DNA of 64,000 nucleotides. Source: Acidovorax sp. 106. Lineage in GTDB: Bacteria > Pseudomonadota > Gammaproteobacteria > Burkholderiales > Burkholderiaceae_C. The stretch is taken from the NCBI RefSeq assembly GCF_003663825.1, contig NZ_RCCC01000001.1, forward strand, positions 2,860,501 through 2,924,500, given 5' to 3'. Below the pieces are notes generated by a model. It did not search any database, was not told where the DNA came from, and saw only the letters and a program-made list of their open reading frames with translations. Of the stretch, positions 44,043 to 54,265 are shown piece by piece; position 1 is the first letter of the stretch, and each line of letters opens with the position of its first letter. The translations under genes were made by a program, and so were the position numbers.

Positions 44043-44714
44043 ATGCCGTCCCAAGTCCGTTCGCGCCGCTTTGACCTGATCGCTTTTGATTGGGATGGCA
44101 CCCTGTACGACTCCACCGCCATCATCGTGCGCTCCATCCAGGAGGCTGTGCGCGATGTGGGCGGCACAGTGCCATCGGACAAGGAAGCGGCCTATGTGAT
44201 CGGCATGGCCCTGATGCCCGCCTTGGCGCATGCCGCTCCGGATGTGCCTCCTGAAAAATACACCGAGCTGGGCAATCGCTACCGGTTTCACTACCTGCAG
44301 CACCAGGACGATTTGAGCTTGTTCGATGGCGTGTTGCCGATGTTGTCGGCCCTGCGCGAGCGCGGGCACCTGCTGGCTGTCGCCACCGGAAAAAGCCGCC
44401 GTGGCCTTGATGATGTTTTGCAGGCGGTAGATTTGCGCGGGGTGTTTGATGGCTCGCGCACTGCAGACCAGACAGCGGGCAAGCCCCATCCTTTGATGTT
44501 GCAGGAGCTGATGGCAGAGTTTGACGTGGCCCCTGAGCGCTTGCTCATGATTGGTGATACCACCCATGACCTGCAGATGGCCCAGAACGCAGGCTGCGCC
44601 AGCGTCGGTGTCAGCTATGGTGCCCACGAGCCCGATGCGTTCCATGTGCTGCAACCGTTGTATGTGGCGCATTCGGTGGCGCAGTTGCACGAGTGGCTGC
44701 AGCAGGAGGCTTGA
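44043..44714 (+). CDS. HAD-family phosphatase (phosphoglycolate phosphatase-like)
   Basis: 223 residues. HAD motif I FDWDGTLYDS, motif II in VATGKSRRGL, motif III Lys in TAGKPHPLML and motif IV MIGDTTHDLQMAQNAG. The helical cap lies between motifs I and II. Genes of this type are commonly named gph-like and lie after rluC in many Burkholderiales. The physiological phosphomonoester is unknown. Closely follows rluC, probably one operon with the Rieske and protease genes. Confidence 0.88.
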   Translation: MPSQVRSRRFDLIAFDWDGTLYDSTAIIVRSIQEAVRDVGGTVPSDKEAAYVIGMALMPALAHAAPDVPPEKYTELGNRYRFHYLQHQDDLSLFDGVLPMLSALRERGHLLAVATGKSRRGLDDVLQAVDLRGVFDGSRTADQTAGKPHPLMLQELMAEFDVAPERLLMIGDTTHDLQMAQNAGCASVGVSYGAHEPDAFHVLQPLYVAHSVAQLHEWLQQEA

Positions 44715-44766
44715 GGCGTGCTGCGGTTTTGCTTTCATCTTCCGCCACTGCCCAGGAGTGCCGCCT

Positions 44767-45135
44767 TTGTCTGAGCAGGCTGTTTTGTTGTGTGGCAGCG
44801 CAGAGCTGTGCGATGGGGGCATGGCCGTGCCGTTTGATGTGCAGTATGCGGGCCAGGTTTGCCGCGCATTTGCCATTCGTTACCAGGGCGTTGTCCATGC
44901 CTATCTGAACCGCTGCACCCATGTGCCCATGGAAATGGACTACCAGCCCAACCGTTTGTTTGATGACACAGGTCAATGGTTGTTGTGTGCTACGCACGGT
45001 GCTGCATATTTGCCCAGCACTGGCCAGTGTGCTGGCGGGCCTTGTCGTGGCGGACTGGTGAAAATTGCCTTGTCCGAGGCTGGTGGCCAGGTGCACTGGC
45101 ATACTGCTCACAACCTGCAACCGGTGGCGTTTTAG
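44767..45135 (+). CDS. Rieske [2Fe-2S] protein
   Basis: 122 residues from TTG 44767, chosen because AGGAG sits 8 bases before it and the family usually starts near SEQAVLLC; GTG 44758 would overlap that site. Rieske cluster ligands: CTHVPMEMDY (C-x-H) and LLCATHGAAYLPSTGQCAGGPC (C-x2-H). A soluble ferredoxin-like electron carrier; no oxygenase partner gene is adjacent. It lies between the phosphatase and signal-peptide-peptidase genes, an arrangement I associate with this order. Confidence 0.82.
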   Translation: MSEQAVLLCGSAELCDGGMAVPFDVQYAGQVCRAFAIRYQGVVHAYLNRCTHVPMEMDYQPNRLFDDTGQWLLCATHGAAYLPSTGQCAGGPCRGGLVKIALSEAGGQVHWHTAHNLQPVAF

Positions 45136-45252
45136 GGGTTGCTCCTACGTGCCTTGTTCTGTTGTATCCCCCTGTTTTGTCGCTTGTTTTCTCTGTCCGC
45201 AGCGCTGTGTCGGGCCTGTTTCTGGGTCCGGGGTGTCTGCGGGAGGCTTTGA

Positions 45253-46329
45253 ATGACTGATCCACAAAATCCCTCCTCCAATCATCCTGGCAGTGCGCAG
45301 GATTCTTTGCCCGCTTCTGATCTGTGGGCGACCCAGGCTGCCGCAGCTGCGTCATCCTCAAGCCCCGGTGGCGCCCCCCGTGCCACGCCGGCTGCCGAGC
45401 CTGGCTGGGAACGTGCGGTGCTGGAAAAGCTCGCGTTGGCCGCATTGACAGAGCAACGTGCCGCCCGGCGCTGGAAGATTTTCTTTCGCTTTGCCTGGTT
45501 GCTTCTGGTGCTTGCCATTTTTGGTGGCGCGATGATGCAGGCCGCCCCGAGTGCCAACAAGAGCGCCCCCCATACGGCGGTGGTGGACATCAAGGGCGAA
45601 ATCGCTTCAGGTGCCGAGGCCAGCGCCGAGTTCGTGGTGGCCGCCATGCGCAGCGCCTTCGAGGACGAGGGTTCCAAGGCTGTGGTGTTGCTGATCAACT
45701 CCCCGGGTGGCAGCCCGGTGCAGGCGGGCATCATCAATGACGAAATCCTTCGCCTCAAGGCCAAATACAACAAGCCTGTGTATGCGGTGGTTGAGGAGAC
45801 CTGTGCTTCGGCGGCGTACTACATCGCTGCGGCAGCGGACGAAATTTTTGTGGACAAGGCCAGCATCGTGGGCAGCATTGGCGTGCTGATGGACGGTTTT
45901 GGTTTCACCGGCACGATGGAAAAATTGGGGGTGGAGCGCCGATTGCTCACGGCGGGTGAAAACAAGGGCTTTTTGGACCCTTTCAGCCCCCAGACCGAGC
46001 AACAGCGTGCTTATGCACAGGCCATGCTCAACCAGATCCACCAGCAGTTCATTGCGGTGGTGAAGTCGGGGCGCGGTGACCGGCTCAAGCCCACGCCCGA
46101 GACCTTCAGTGGCTTGTTCTGGACAGGGCAGCAGGCTGTGGAGATGGGCTTGGCGGACAAGCTGGGCAACCTCGACTATGTGGCCCGTGAAGTCGTCAAG
46201 GCGGAAGACATCATTGACTACACCCGCCGTGACAATGTGGCTGAGCGTTTGGTGAAGCGCTTTGGCGCGGCGATGGGGTACGGCGCTGCCAAGGCGGCTA
46301 CGGCCATTGCGGCGCCGCAACTGCGATAG
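45253..46329 (+). CDS. sppA: signal peptide peptidase SppA-like S49 serine protease
   Basis: 358 residues, ATG 45253 behind GGGAGG. A Pro/Ala/Ser-rich cytoplasmic N-terminus, one membrane helix (about 80-98, FAWLLLVLAIFGGAMM), then a single S49 domain. LLINSPGGSPVQAG forms the oxyanion region, the nucleophile Ser is in ETCASAAYYIAAAADEIFVD and the general-base Lys in AGENKGFLDPFSP. Short single-domain form, like B. subtilis SppA. Degrades cleaved signal peptides or membrane proteins. Ends before a terminator. Confidence 0.9.
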   Translation: MTDPQNPSSNHPGSAQDSLPASDLWATQAAAAASSSSPGGAPRATPAAEPGWERAVLEKLALAALTEQRAARRWKIFFRFAWLLLVLAIFGGAMMQAAPSANKSAPHTAVVDIKGEIASGAEASAEFVVAAMRSAFEDEGSKAVVLLINSPGGSPVQAGIINDEILRLKAKYNKPVYAVVEETCASAAYYIAAAADEIFVDKASIVGSIGVLMDGFGFTGTMEKLGVERRLLTAGENKGFLDPFSPQTEQQRAYAQAMLNQIHQQFIAVVKSGRGDRLKPTPETFSGLFWTGQQAVEMGLADKLGNLDYVAREVVKAEDIIDYTRRDNVAERLVKRFGAAMGYGAAKAATAIAAPQLR

Positions 46330-46398
46330 TTAGGTGCTTTAGGTGCCACCTCGCTGGTGACGCTGCCAGCAGTGACTCTTCCGATTCTTTCGTATCTG

Positions 46399-46436
46399 AA
46401 CCCCCGGTTGCCTGTGCGGTAGCCGGGGGTTTTGCT
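46399..46436 (+). terminator. rho-independent terminator after sppA
   Basis: AACCCCCGG (46399-46407) pairs with CCGGGGGTT (46423-46431), followed by TTTGCTTTT. It separates sppA from the convergent methyltransferase gene. Confidence 0.85.
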
Positions 46437-46476
46437 TTTGAGTATCGGTTTGGTCGGCGTGGCAACTGGCCTGCGC

Positions 46477-47292
46477 TCATCTGCCGATCAAGAACACGGT
46501 GGGCGTGCGGTTGTCCACTGGCGCTGCTTTTTGGCGCCATTGCTTGACCGGCTGGCTGTGTATTTGGGATGTTTCCAGCGTCAGTCCTGCGGCCATGGCC
46601 AATCGGGTGTTGGTTTGCAGGGTCTGGGTCAGGGCTTGCCACAGGGCGGCATTGCGGTAGGGGGTTTCAATAAACACCTGCGTTTGCCCTGTTTTCAACG
46701 CGATGGATTCGAGTTCCTTCATGCGCTGCGCTCGCTCTGGCCCGCTTTGGGGTAAGTAGCCCACAAAAGCAAAGTTCTGTCCGTTCATGCCGCTGGCCGC
46801 CAGTGCCAACAGCAAGGAGACAGGGCCCACCAGTGGCATCACGGCAATGCCCAGATCGTGTGCGGCACGCACAATGGACGAGCCTGGGTCCGCCACGGCA
46901 GGCATCCCCGCTTCGCTGACCAGGCCGATGTCGTGTCCTTGCAGTGCGGCAGATAGGAGGGGGCGGGCGTCAAACACGGGGGCACCTTTGTCGCCATGGT
47001 CTCCCTTTTTGTGCACTTCGCGCGGTAATTCAGTAATTTGCTGGGCTTGCACTGGGGCTGAGAGGGTTTCCAGCGCATCAATGCGCTTGAGGTATGCCCG
47101 GGTACTTTTGGCGTTCTCGCAAATCCAGTGGTTTAGCCGGGCGGCTTGCAGGATGGTGGATTGCGGTAGCACCTCTTGCAGGGGGGCTTGTGCGTCGCAG
47201 CCAAAGTCGAGTGGCGCCGGGACCAGATAAAGCCGACCTGGCGCGGCGTTGGTTGATGGTGCGCTGGCGACGGGTGCTGGCGACTGGCTCAT
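46477..47292 (-). CDS. SAM-dependent methyltransferase, tetrapyrrole/RsmI-type fold
   Basis: 271 residues from ATG 47292. The TP-methylase fold shows GRLYLVPAPLDFG at the N-terminus, DIGLVSEAGMPAVADPGSSIVRAAHDLGI and VMPLVGPVSLLLALAASGMNGQNFAFVGYLP. It resembles RsmI (16S rRNA 2'-O-methylation of C1402) but the N-terminal loop differs, and a separate RsmI may exist elsewhere. Translationally coupled to maf through an ATGA overlap. Confidence 0.8.
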   Translation of the reverse strand: MSQSPAPVASAPSTNAAPGRLYLVPAPLDFGCDAQAPLQEVLPQSTILQAARLNHWICENAKSTRAYLKRIDALETLSAPVQAQQITELPREVHKKGDHGDKGAPVFDARPLLSAALQGHDIGLVSEAGMPAVADPGSSIVRAAHDLGIAVMPLVGPVSLLLALAASGMNGQNFAFVGYLPQSGPERAQRMKELESIALKTGQTQVFIETPYRNAALWQALTQTLQTNTRLAMAAGLTLETSQIHSQPVKQWRQKAAPVDNRTPTVFLIGR

Positions 47293-47888
47293 GGCAGCAC
47301 CAACCCTGCAGCACGCAGCATGCGGCAGGTTCGAATCAGCGGCAGCCCGATCAAGGCGGTGGGATCGTCGCTCACGATGGCATCCAGCAGGCTGATGCCC
47401 AGGCCTTCGCTTTTGGCGCTGCCAGCGCAGTCGTAAGGCTTTTCTGCCTGTAGATAACGCTCGATTTCGTCTGCATCGAGGGTTCTGAATTTGACCTCTA
47501 CTGCAGCCAGGTCTACCTGTTGAAACCCGCTGCTGGCGCACACCACGGCCACTGCGGTTTGGAATACCACCGTCTGGCCGCTCATGGCTTGCAGTTGCAC
47601 GGTGGCTCTTTCATGGGTGCCGGGTTTGCCGAGGGGTTCTCCCGCCAGATCGGCCACTTGGTCCGATCCAATGACGATGGCTTGCGGGTGCAGCAGTGCC
47701 ACGGCCTGCGCTTTGGCCAGTGCCAGCCGCATAGCCAGTGTGCGGGGGGCTTCGTTGGCTTGCGGGGTTTCGTCGACATGAGGGGCGGCCACGTCAAAGG
47801 CTATGTTCAGGCGCGAGAGCAGCTCGCGCCGGTAGGGCGAGGTGGAGCCCAATACCAGAGGGCGTGGCAGGGTGGGGGATTGATGCAT
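47289..47888 (-). CDS. maf: Maf-like nucleotide pyrophosphatase (YceF type)
   Basis: 199 residues. Maf motif LVLGSTSPYRRELLSRLNI, HVDETP, IVIGSDQVADLAGEPLGKP and KPYDCAGSAKSEGLG. The SxxPYRRELL version matches the YceF branch that prefers 7-methyl-GTP over canonical nucleotides. Removes modified nucleoside triphosphates. Divergent from yceD-rpmF, the usual arrangement in betaproteobacteria. Confidence 0.9.
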   Translation of the reverse strand: MHQSPTLPRPLVLGSTSPYRRELLSRLNIAFDVAAPHVDETPQANEAPRTLAMRLALAKAQAVALLHPQAIVIGSDQVADLAGEPLGKPGTHERATVQLQAMSGQTVVFQTAVAVVCASSGFQQVDLAAVEVKFRTLDADEIERYLQAEKPYDCAGSAKSEGLGISLLDAIVSDDPTALIGLPLIRTCRMLRAAGLVLP

Positions 47889-47913
47889 GCGCTGATTCTC
47901 TTACACTGCCGCC

Positions 47914-48465
47914 ATGACCAAGGAATTCTCTCCCGACCGGCTTGACATCAAGGCTTTCGCGCAGGCGGGAGGTCAGCTGTCAGGTCACGACTCTCTCCTG
48001 AAATATGAGCGCTTGGCGCAAGAGGCCAAAGGCTTGCACCCGGATTTGCTCGTCGATTGGAAAGTGGCTGGTGAAGTGCGTACCGAACTGGGGGGCACGG
48101 GCCAAGTCTGGTTGCATCTGTCGGTTCACGCCAGCTTTCCGATGGAATGCCAGCGGTGCATGACACCTGTGGATGTGCCTCTGGATGTGGAGCGTTCGTT
48201 CCGATTTGTGGCTGATGAGGCCACCGCCGAAGCCCTGGATGACGATTGCGATGAGGATTTGCTGGCACTGAGCCGGGAGTTTGACTTGCGTGAGCTGATT
48301 GAAGATGAGTTGCTGATGGCCTTGCCTGTGGTGCCAAAGCATGATGAGTGTCCAAGCTCGGTCCCTCTGGCATCGTCGGACGAGGACTTTGAGGCCGCGA
48401 ACTCTGAAAAGCCCAACCCCTTTGCAGCGCTCGCCTCGCTGCGAAAAGACGAAAAAGGGACATGA
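47914..48465 (+). CDS. yceD: YceD/DUF177 family protein (23S rRNA accumulation factor)
   Basis: 183 residues. DUF177 core with ECQRCMTPVDVPLDVERSFRF (the conserved CxxC) followed by the acidic EFDLRELIEDELLMALPVVPKHDEC. Required for normal 23S rRNA levels in E. coli and plants. Always found directly before rpmF; the rpmF promoter lies in its 3' end. Confidence 0.9.
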   Translation: MTKEFSPDRLDIKAFAQAGGQLSGHDSLLKYERLAQEAKGLHPDLLVDWKVAGEVRTELGGTGQVWLHLSVHASFPMECQRCMTPVDVPLDVERSFRFVADEATAEALDDDCDEDLLALSREFDLRELIEDELLMALPVVPKHDECPSSVPLASSDEDFEAANSEKPNPFAALASLRKDEKGT

Positions 48466-48485
48466 TTTATTGTTTGGGTTATAAT
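48457..48485 (+). promoter_or_regulatory. sigma-70 type promoter before rpmF
   Basis: GGGACA, 17 bp, TATAAT (consensus -10). It overlaps the end of yceD and would give a leader of about 75 nt for rpmF. Confidence 0.65.
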
Positions 48486-48566
48486 CGAGGGCTTCTCGCG
48501 AATCCCCCTCGTGTCTTATTGGGCTGATCGCGTTTTTACCAACCCTATTCAAGACCAGGAGCCATC

Positions 48567-48749
48567 ATGGCAGTTCAGCAAAACAAAAAGTCCCCTTCCA
48601 AGCGCGGTATGCACCGCTCGCACAATGCACTGAATGTGCCAGGCATTGCTGTGGAACCTACCACTGGTGAAACTCACCTGCGTCACCACATCAGCCCTAA
48701 CGGTTTCTACCGTGGCCGCCAAGTGCTGAAGAACAAGTCTGAAGCCTAA
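48567..48749 (+). CDS. rpmF: 50S ribosomal protein L32
   Basis: 60 residues, [20 protein letters not shown], with the L32 pattern [21 protein letters not shown] lies 8 bases before the ATG. This is a zinc-free L32: the CxxC pairs found in some homologues are absent. Followed by a strong terminator, yet plsX begins 104 bp later. Confidence 0.97.
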   Translation: MAVQQNKKSPSKRGMHRSHNALNVPGIAVEPTTGETHLRHHISPNGFYRGRQVLKNKSEA

Positions 48750-48763
48750 TTTCAGCACCCATC

Positions 48764-48802
48764 AAGGCCCGCAACTACTTTGTGTAGTGCGGGCCTTTGT
48801 TT
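48764..48802 (+). terminator. rho-independent terminator after rpmF
   Basis: AAGGCCCGC-ACTAC arms pair with GTAGT-GCGGGCCTT around a 5-base loop, with a TTTGTTTT tail. It should partly insulate the ribosomal gene from the fab operon. Confidence 0.92.
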
Positions 48803-48853
48803 TGATCGTCGTATTTTTCTTTCAGCCAAAGCCGTTGGCTGGACAAGTCGCCC

Positions 48854-49906
48854 ATGATCACACTGGCTGTTGACTGCATGGGGGGCGACCATGGCCCCCG
48901 CGTCACGCTCGCGGCGTGTCGCCAGTTTCTAGATTCCCACCCCCAAGCCCGTTTGCTGCTGGTCGGCTTGCAGGATAGTCTCCAATCGTTCTCGCACGAG
49001 CGGGCCAGTGTTGTGCTGGCCTCTGAAGTGGTTGCCATGGATGATCCTGTGGAGGTGGCTTTGCGCAAGAAGAAAGATTCTTCCATGCGCGTGGCCATTC
49101 AACAGGTCAAAGATGGAGCTGCGGCTGCGGCTGTGTCCGCAGGCAACACGGGTGCCTTGATGGCGATCGCTCGCTACATCTTGAAAACTCTGGATGGCAT
49201 TGACCGCCCTGCCATTGCGACCCAGCTGCCCAATGCACAAGGTGGTGCCACCACGGTGCTGGATTTGGGGGCCAATGTGGATTGCTCGGCCGAACATCTT
49301 TTGCAATTCGCTGTCATGGGGTCTGCGCTGGTGTCAGCCCTCCAAGACGGCGGGGAGCCCACTGTTGGCTTGCTCAATATTGGTGAGGAAATCATCAAAG
49401 GCAGCGAAGTCATCAAAAAAGCAGGTGAATTGCTGCGATCTGCGGCCAGTTTGGGTGATCTGAATTTCTACGGTAACGTGGAAGGCAATGACATCTTCAA
49501 GGGCACCGTTGACATCGTTGTGTGTGACGGCTTTGTGGGCAACGTTGCGTTGAAGGCCAGTGAAGGTGTAGCTTCCATGGTGGTGGGTGGGCTCAAAAAT
49601 GAGTTTTCTCGCAATATTTTTACCAAAGCTGCAGCCATCGTTGCTTATCCTGTTTTAAAAGCTTTGATGAAGCGCATCGACTACCGTCGCTACAACGGTG
49701 CGGCCCTTTTGGGGTTGCGCGGACTGGTGTTCAAGAGCCATGGATCTGCGGACGTGCTGGCTTTCGAGCAGGCTTTGAACCGGGCGTATGATGCAGCCCG
49801 CAACAACCTGCTCGACCGTGTCCGGACCCGGATTGCGCATGCGGCGCCCCTCCTGGCCCCCGCTGATGTACAAGCCAAGGCCGGTGTTTCGGCGACGACA
49901 CATTGA
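48854..49906 (+). CDS. plsX: phosphate acyltransferase PlsX
   Basis: 350 residues. Makes acyl-phosphate from acyl-ACP for phospholipid synthesis. Family features: [20 protein letters not shown] at the N-terminus, [37 protein letters not shown] and [15 protein letters not shown]. First gene of the fatty-acid cluster; its stop overlaps the fabH start (TGATG). Confidence 0.97.
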   Translation: MITLAVDCMGGDHGPRVTLAACRQFLDSHPQARLLLVGLQDSLQSFSHERASVVLASEVVAMDDPVEVALRKKKDSSMRVAIQQVKDGAAAAAVSAGNTGALMAIARYILKTLDGIDRPAIATQLPNAQGGATTVLDLGANVDCSAEHLLQFAVMGSALVSALQDGGEPTVGLLNIGEEIIKGSEVIKKAGELLRSAASLGDLNFYGNVEGNDIFKGTVDIVVCDGFVGNVALKASEGVASMVVGGLKNEFSRNIFTKAAAIVAYPVLKALMKRIDYRRYNGAALLGLRGLVFKSHGSADVLAFEQALNRAYDAARNNLLDRVRTRIAHAAPLLAPADVQAKAGVSATTH

Positions 49907-50883
49907 TGAGACGTTATTCCCGCATCACCGGCACAGGTAGCTACCTGCCTCCACGCCGATTGACCAACGCTGATCTGGTGGCCGAATTGGGCCAGCGTGG
50001 TATTGAAACCTCTGATGAATGGATTGTGGAGCGCACGGGCATCCGGGCGCGGCACTTTGCTGCGCCGGACGTCACCAGCAGCGACCTGGGGTATGAGGCT
50101 GCACGCCAAGCTTTGGAGGCTGCGGGTGTGCAGCCCCAAGACATTGATCTGATCATCGTGGCGACCTCCACGCCAGACATGGTGTTCCCGTCCACGGCTT
50201 GCATCTTGCAGAACAAGCTGGGCGCCAATGGCTGCCCAGCGTTTGATGTACAAGCGGTTTGCAGTGGCTTCGTGTACGCGCTGTCGGTGGCTGATGCAAT
50301 GATCCAGTCGGGCGCAGCCAGCCGTGCGCTGGTGGTAGGTGCCGAGGTTTTCAGCCGCATTCTCGACTTCAATGACCGCACCACTTGTGTCTTGTTTGGT
50401 GATGGTGCTGGGGCGGTGGTGCTAGAGGCTTCTGACACGGCTGGCATTCTGGCCAGCGACTTGCACGCCGATGGCAAGCATGTGGGCATTCTTTGCGTTC
50501 CTGGCAATGTGTCTGGCGGACACATATTGGGTGACCCTGTCTTGAAGATGGATGGTCAAGCCGTGTTCAAGTTGGCGGTGGGCGTGCTGGAGAAAGCCGC
50601 TCATGCGGTGCTGAATAAAGCCGGTCTGGCGGAAGCCGACATCGACTGGTTGATTCCCCATCAGGCCAACATCCGCATCATGCAGGGCACGGCCCGCAAG
50701 CTGAAGCTATCCATGGACAAAGTGGTGGTGACGGTGGATCAGCATGGCAATACCTCGGCCGCTTCTATTCCCTTGGCGCTCGACCATGCGGTGCGCAATG
50801 GCCAAGTGACCGCAGGGCAGACGGTGTTGCTTGAAGGGGTGGGTGGTGGATTTACCTGGGGTGCGGTGCTATTAAAAATGTAG
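49906..50883 (+). CDS. fabH: beta-ketoacyl-ACP synthase III
   Basis: 325 residues from ATG 49906. Starts fatty-acid synthesis by condensing acetyl-CoA with malonyl-ACP. Catalytic Cys in [17 protein letters not shown], His in [12 protein letters not shown] and Asn in [16 protein letters not shown]. The C-terminal residues LLKM and the stop codon TAG come from palindromic element copy E, so the element truncated or replaced the original last codons. Confidence 0.97.
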   Translation: MRRYSRITGTGSYLPPRRLTNADLVAELGQRGIETSDEWIVERTGIRARHFAAPDVTSSDLGYEAARQALEAAGVQPQDIDLIIVATSTPDMVFPSTACILQNKLGANGCPAFDVQAVCSGFVYALSVADAMIQSGAASRALVVGAEVFSRILDFNDRTTCVLFGDGAGAVVLEASDTAGILASDLHADGKHVGILCVPGNVSGGHILGDPVLKMDGQAVFKLAVGVLEKAAHAVLNKAGLAEADIDWLIPHQANIRIMQGTARKLKLSMDKVVVTVDQHGNTSAASIPLALDHAVRNGQVTAGQTVLLEGVGGGFTWGAVLLKM

Positions 50884-50927
50884 CTATTGGCGCTTTATTG
50901 ATGTGCGCTAGAGGCTATTTTTATCTG
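50865..50927 (+). repeat. dispersed palindromic element, copy E (fabH stop codon and fabH-fabD spacer)
   Basis: GGTGCTATTAAAAATGTAGC, TTGGCGCTTTATTGATG, TGCGCTAGAGGCTATTTT. The element's GTAGCT provides the TAG stop of fabH because here it is read in a frame different from copies A, B and G. It fills most of the gap before fabD. Confidence 0.8.
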
Positions 50928-50941
50928 AATATTGCAGAGCT

Positions 50942-51886
50942 ATGAAATCATTCGCATTTGTTTTTCCTGGGCAGGGCTCGCAGTCTGTGGGCATGCTGGA
51001 TGCCTGGGGTGACCACCCGGCGGTGCAGCAAACGCTGCGCGAGGCCTCCGATGCCCTGGGTGAAGATGTGGGGCGTCTTATTCATGAAGGCCCTAAGGAA
51101 GCCTTGGCATTGACCACCAACACGCAGCCCGTGATGCTCGTGGCAGGTGTGGCCGCTTGGCGAGTGTGGTGCGCTGAGGGTGGGGCCAAACCATTGGCGC
51201 TGGCGGGTCATTCCTTGGGTGAGTATTCGGCTTTGGTGGCGGCTGGTGTGTTGACTTTGGCGCAAGCAGCGCCGCTGGTGCGGTTGCGTGCGGCTGCCAT
51301 GCAAGAGGCTGTGCCTGTTGGGGTGGGGGCCATGGCGGCCATTTTGGGGTTGGAAGCCTCCAAGGTCATTGCAGGCTGCGCTGAAGCTGTCGTGGCGCTG
51401 GGTAGTGGCGAGGTGGTGGAGGCGGTCAATTTCAATGACCCTGCACAGACCGTGATTGCTGGCACCAAGGCGGGCGTGGACAAGGCCTGTGAGCTTCTCA
51501 AGGCAGCTGGTGCCAAGCGTGCCTTGCCATTGCCGGTGTCTGCCCCTTTCCACTCCAGCCTGATGAAGCCTGCTGCGCAGAAGCTGCGCCTGGCTTTGGA
51601 TGGTTTGGCATTGGCTGAGCCGCAGATCCCAGTGGTCAACAACATTGATGTGGCCGTTTGCACTGATGCGGGACAGATCCGTGATGCCCTCTATCGCCAG
51701 GCCTTTGGTCCTGTTCGCTGGGTGGAATGTGTGCAGGCGTTGAAAGCGCGTGGCGTCACGCATGTGGTGGAAGCCGGTCCCGGCAAGGTGCTGGCTGGTT
51801 TAACCAAGCGGATCGATGCCGAGTTGACGGGCGTGCCCCTGTATGACCCAGCCACCCTGGCTGAAGCGATGGAGATTGTGAAATGA
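50942..51886 (+). CDS. fabD: malonyl-CoA:ACP transacylase
   Basis: 314 residues. Active-site Ser in LAGHSLGEYSALVAAG, Arg in VRLRAAAMQEAV and His in PVSAPFHSSLMKPA. Begins with FVFPGQGSQSVGML, the family signature. Loads malonyl groups onto ACP. Overlaps fabG by ATGA. Confidence 0.97.
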   Translation: MKSFAFVFPGQGSQSVGMLDAWGDHPAVQQTLREASDALGEDVGRLIHEGPKEALALTTNTQPVMLVAGVAAWRVWCAEGGAKPLALAGHSLGEYSALVAAGVLTLAQAAPLVRLRAAAMQEAVPVGVGAMAAILGLEASKVIAGCAEAVVALGSGEVVEAVNFNDPAQTVIAGTKAGVDKACELLKAAGAKRALPLPVSAPFHSSLMKPAAQKLRLALDGLALAEPQIPVVNNIDVAVCTDAGQIRDALYRQAFGPVRWVECVQALKARGVTHVVEAGPGKVLAGLTKRIDAELTGVPLYDPATLAEAMEIVK

Positions 51887-52629
51887 CTGATTTGGTGAAA
51901 GCAGTGCAGGTGGCTTTGGTAACGGGTGCCTCTCGCGGCATTGGCGCTGCCATTGCTCTGGAGTTGGCCGTGCGTGGCTATCAAGTGGTGGGTACCGCAA
52001 CGACCGATGAAGGCGCTGCCCGCATTGGCCAGGCGCTGGCGGCTTACCCTGGTTGCCGCGGTGCCAATTTGAACGTCAATGACGTAGCTGCTGTTGAGGC
52101 GCTCATGGATGGCATCGTCAAGCAACAAGGTGGCTTGCATGTACTGGTGAACAACGCGGGTATTACTCGCGACACGCTGGCCATGCGCATGAAGGACGAG
52201 GACTGGGATGCCGTGCTCGACACCAATTTGAAGGCGGTCTTTCGCGTGAGCCGGGCGGCCATTCGTCCGATGATGAAGCAGCGTTTTGGCCGCATCATCA
52301 GCATCACCAGTGTGGTTGGCGCTTCGGGCAATCCAGGGCAGGCCAACTATGCTGCCGCCAAGGCCGGTGTGGCTGGCATGACGCGTGCATTGGCCCGTGA
52401 ACTGGGCAGCCGCAACATCACCGTCAACTGCGTGGCACCCGGTTTCATCGAGACCGACATGACCTCCGTGTTGTCCGAAGAGCAGCAAAAAGCCCTCAAT
52501 GCCCAGATCCCGTTGGGTCACATGGGCAAGCCGCAAGACATCGCGCACGCAGTGGCCTACTTGGCATCGAGTGAAGCTGGCTATGTGACGGGGCAGGAGT
52601 TGCACGTCAATGGCGGCATGTACATGTAA
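51883..52629 (+). CDS. fabG: 3-oxoacyl-ACP reductase
   Basis: 248 residues, short-chain dehydrogenase. NADPH motif TGASRGIGAAIALELA, LVNNAGITRDTLAMRM, catalytic Ser in ISITSVVGASGNPG and YAAAKAG with Tyr and Lys. C-terminal GQELHVNGGMYM. Reduces the 3-oxo group during chain extension. Confidence 0.96.
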   Translation: MTDLVKAVQVALVTGASRGIGAAIALELAVRGYQVVGTATTDEGAARIGQALAAYPGCRGANLNVNDVAAVEALMDGIVKQQGGLHVLVNNAGITRDTLAMRMKDEDWDAVLDTNLKAVFRVSRAAIRPMMKQRFGRIISITSVVGASGNPGQANYAAAKAGVAGMTRALARELGSRNITVNCVAPGFIETDMTSVLSEEQQKALNAQIPLGHMGKPQDIAHAVAYLASSEAGYVTGQELHVNGGMYM

Positions 52630-52697
52630 TTGAGACAAGTTAACGCCGCTTTATCCCGACGGCGGGCTGATGAGGAGGGAATCTCCTTACCAGCTAG

Positions 52698-52973
<276 letters not shown>

Positions 52974-53020
52974 GCGGCGCCCTGCGCCTGACTCAAGCGA
53001 TCAGTAGAAGGTTTTCACGC

Positions 53021-54265
53021 ATGAGCCGTCGTCGCGTTGTCGTGACCGGCCTGGGTTGCGTCAGCCCCGTGGGTAACACGGTGGCCGATGCCTGGGCCAA
53101 CATCCTTGCCGGCAAGTCCGGCATTGACCTCATTACCAAGTTCGATGCGTCGAATTTTTCCTGCCAGATTGCAGGTGAGGTCAAGGGATTGGACCTGGAG
53201 TCCTACATCAGCGCCAAAGATGCGCGTGCGATGGACTCCTTCATTCATTTTGGTATCGCAGCAGCAGCGCAGGCTGTGCAGGATGCGGGTTTGCCTACGG
53301 GCGAGGCACTCGACGAAGAGTTTGCCACCCGCATTGCCTGCGTGATTGGTTCTGGCATCGGCGGTTTGCCGCTGATAGAAAACACCCACGCCGAGTACGC
53401 CAGCCGGGGGCCTCGCCGTATCACACCATTCTTTGTGCCTGCCTCCATCATCAATATGGTGGCTGGGCATGTGTCGATGCGTTTTGGTTTCAAGGGCCCC
53501 AACCTGGCTGTGGTGACCGCATGCACGACGGGCTTGCACTGCATTGGAGAAGCCGGTCGCATGATCGAATACGGCGATGCGGATGTGGTGGTGGCCGGTG
53601 GCACAGAGTCCACGGTGTCTCCGCTGGGTATTGGCGGCTTTGCTGCCATGCGCGCCTTGTCCACACGCAACGATGATCCCAAGACGGCCTCGCGCCCCTG
53701 GGACAAAGACCGCGATGGTTTTGTGTTGGGCGAAGGCGCTGGTGTGATGGTGCTGGAAGAGTACGAACACGCCAAGGCACGTGGAGCAAAAATCTACGCG
53801 GAATTGACAGGCTTTGGCATGAGTGCTGATGCGGGGCACATGACTGCACCCAGCATGGATGGGCCACGCCGCGCCATGCTCAATGCACTGCGTAACGCGG
53901 GCATCAATGCCGACCAGGTGGATTACCTCAACGCCCACGGGACCTCAACCCCGCTGGGTGATCTGAACGAAACGAATGCCATCAAGGCTGCTTTGGGTGG
54001 CCATGCGCGTCACACGGTGGTCAGCTCGACCAAGTCGATGACCGGGCACCTGCTCGGCGGCGCTGGTGGTATCGAAAGTGTTTTCACGGTGCTTGCGCTG
54101 TACCATCAAAAGGCGCCACCGACGATCAACATCTTTAACCAGGATCCTGAGTGTGATTTGGACTACTGTGCCAATACGGCGCGTGACATGAAGATCGACA
54201 TTGCTCTCAAGAACAATTTTGGGTTTGGGGGCACCAACGGCTCGCTGGTTTTCAAGCGGGTTTGA
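53021..54265 (+). CDS. fabF: beta-ketoacyl-ACP synthase II
   Basis: 414 residues. Catalytic Cys in [18 protein letters not shown], His in [15 protein letters not shown] and His in [15 protein letters not shown]. Performs the chain-elongation condensations. Last gene of the fatty-acid cluster; about 235 bp with no recognised feature separate it from the next gene. Confidence 0.97.
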   Translation: MSRRRVVVTGLGCVSPVGNTVADAWANILAGKSGIDLITKFDASNFSCQIAGEVKGLDLESYISAKDARAMDSFIHFGIAAAAQAVQDAGLPTGEALDEEFATRIACVIGSGIGGLPLIENTHAEYASRGPRRITPFFVPASIINMVAGHVSMRFGFKGPNLAVVTACTTGLHCIGEAGRMIEYGDADVVVAGGTESTVSPLGIGGFAAMRALSTRNDDPKTASRPWDKDRDGFVLGEGAGVMVLEEYEHAKARGAKIYAELTGFGMSADAGHMTAPSMDGPRRAMLNALRNAGINADQVDYLNAHGTSTPLGDLNETNAIKAALGGHARHTVVSSTKSMTGHLLGGAGGIESVFTVLALYHQKAPPTINIFNQDPECDLDYCANTARDMKIDIALKNNFGFGGTNGSLVFKRV

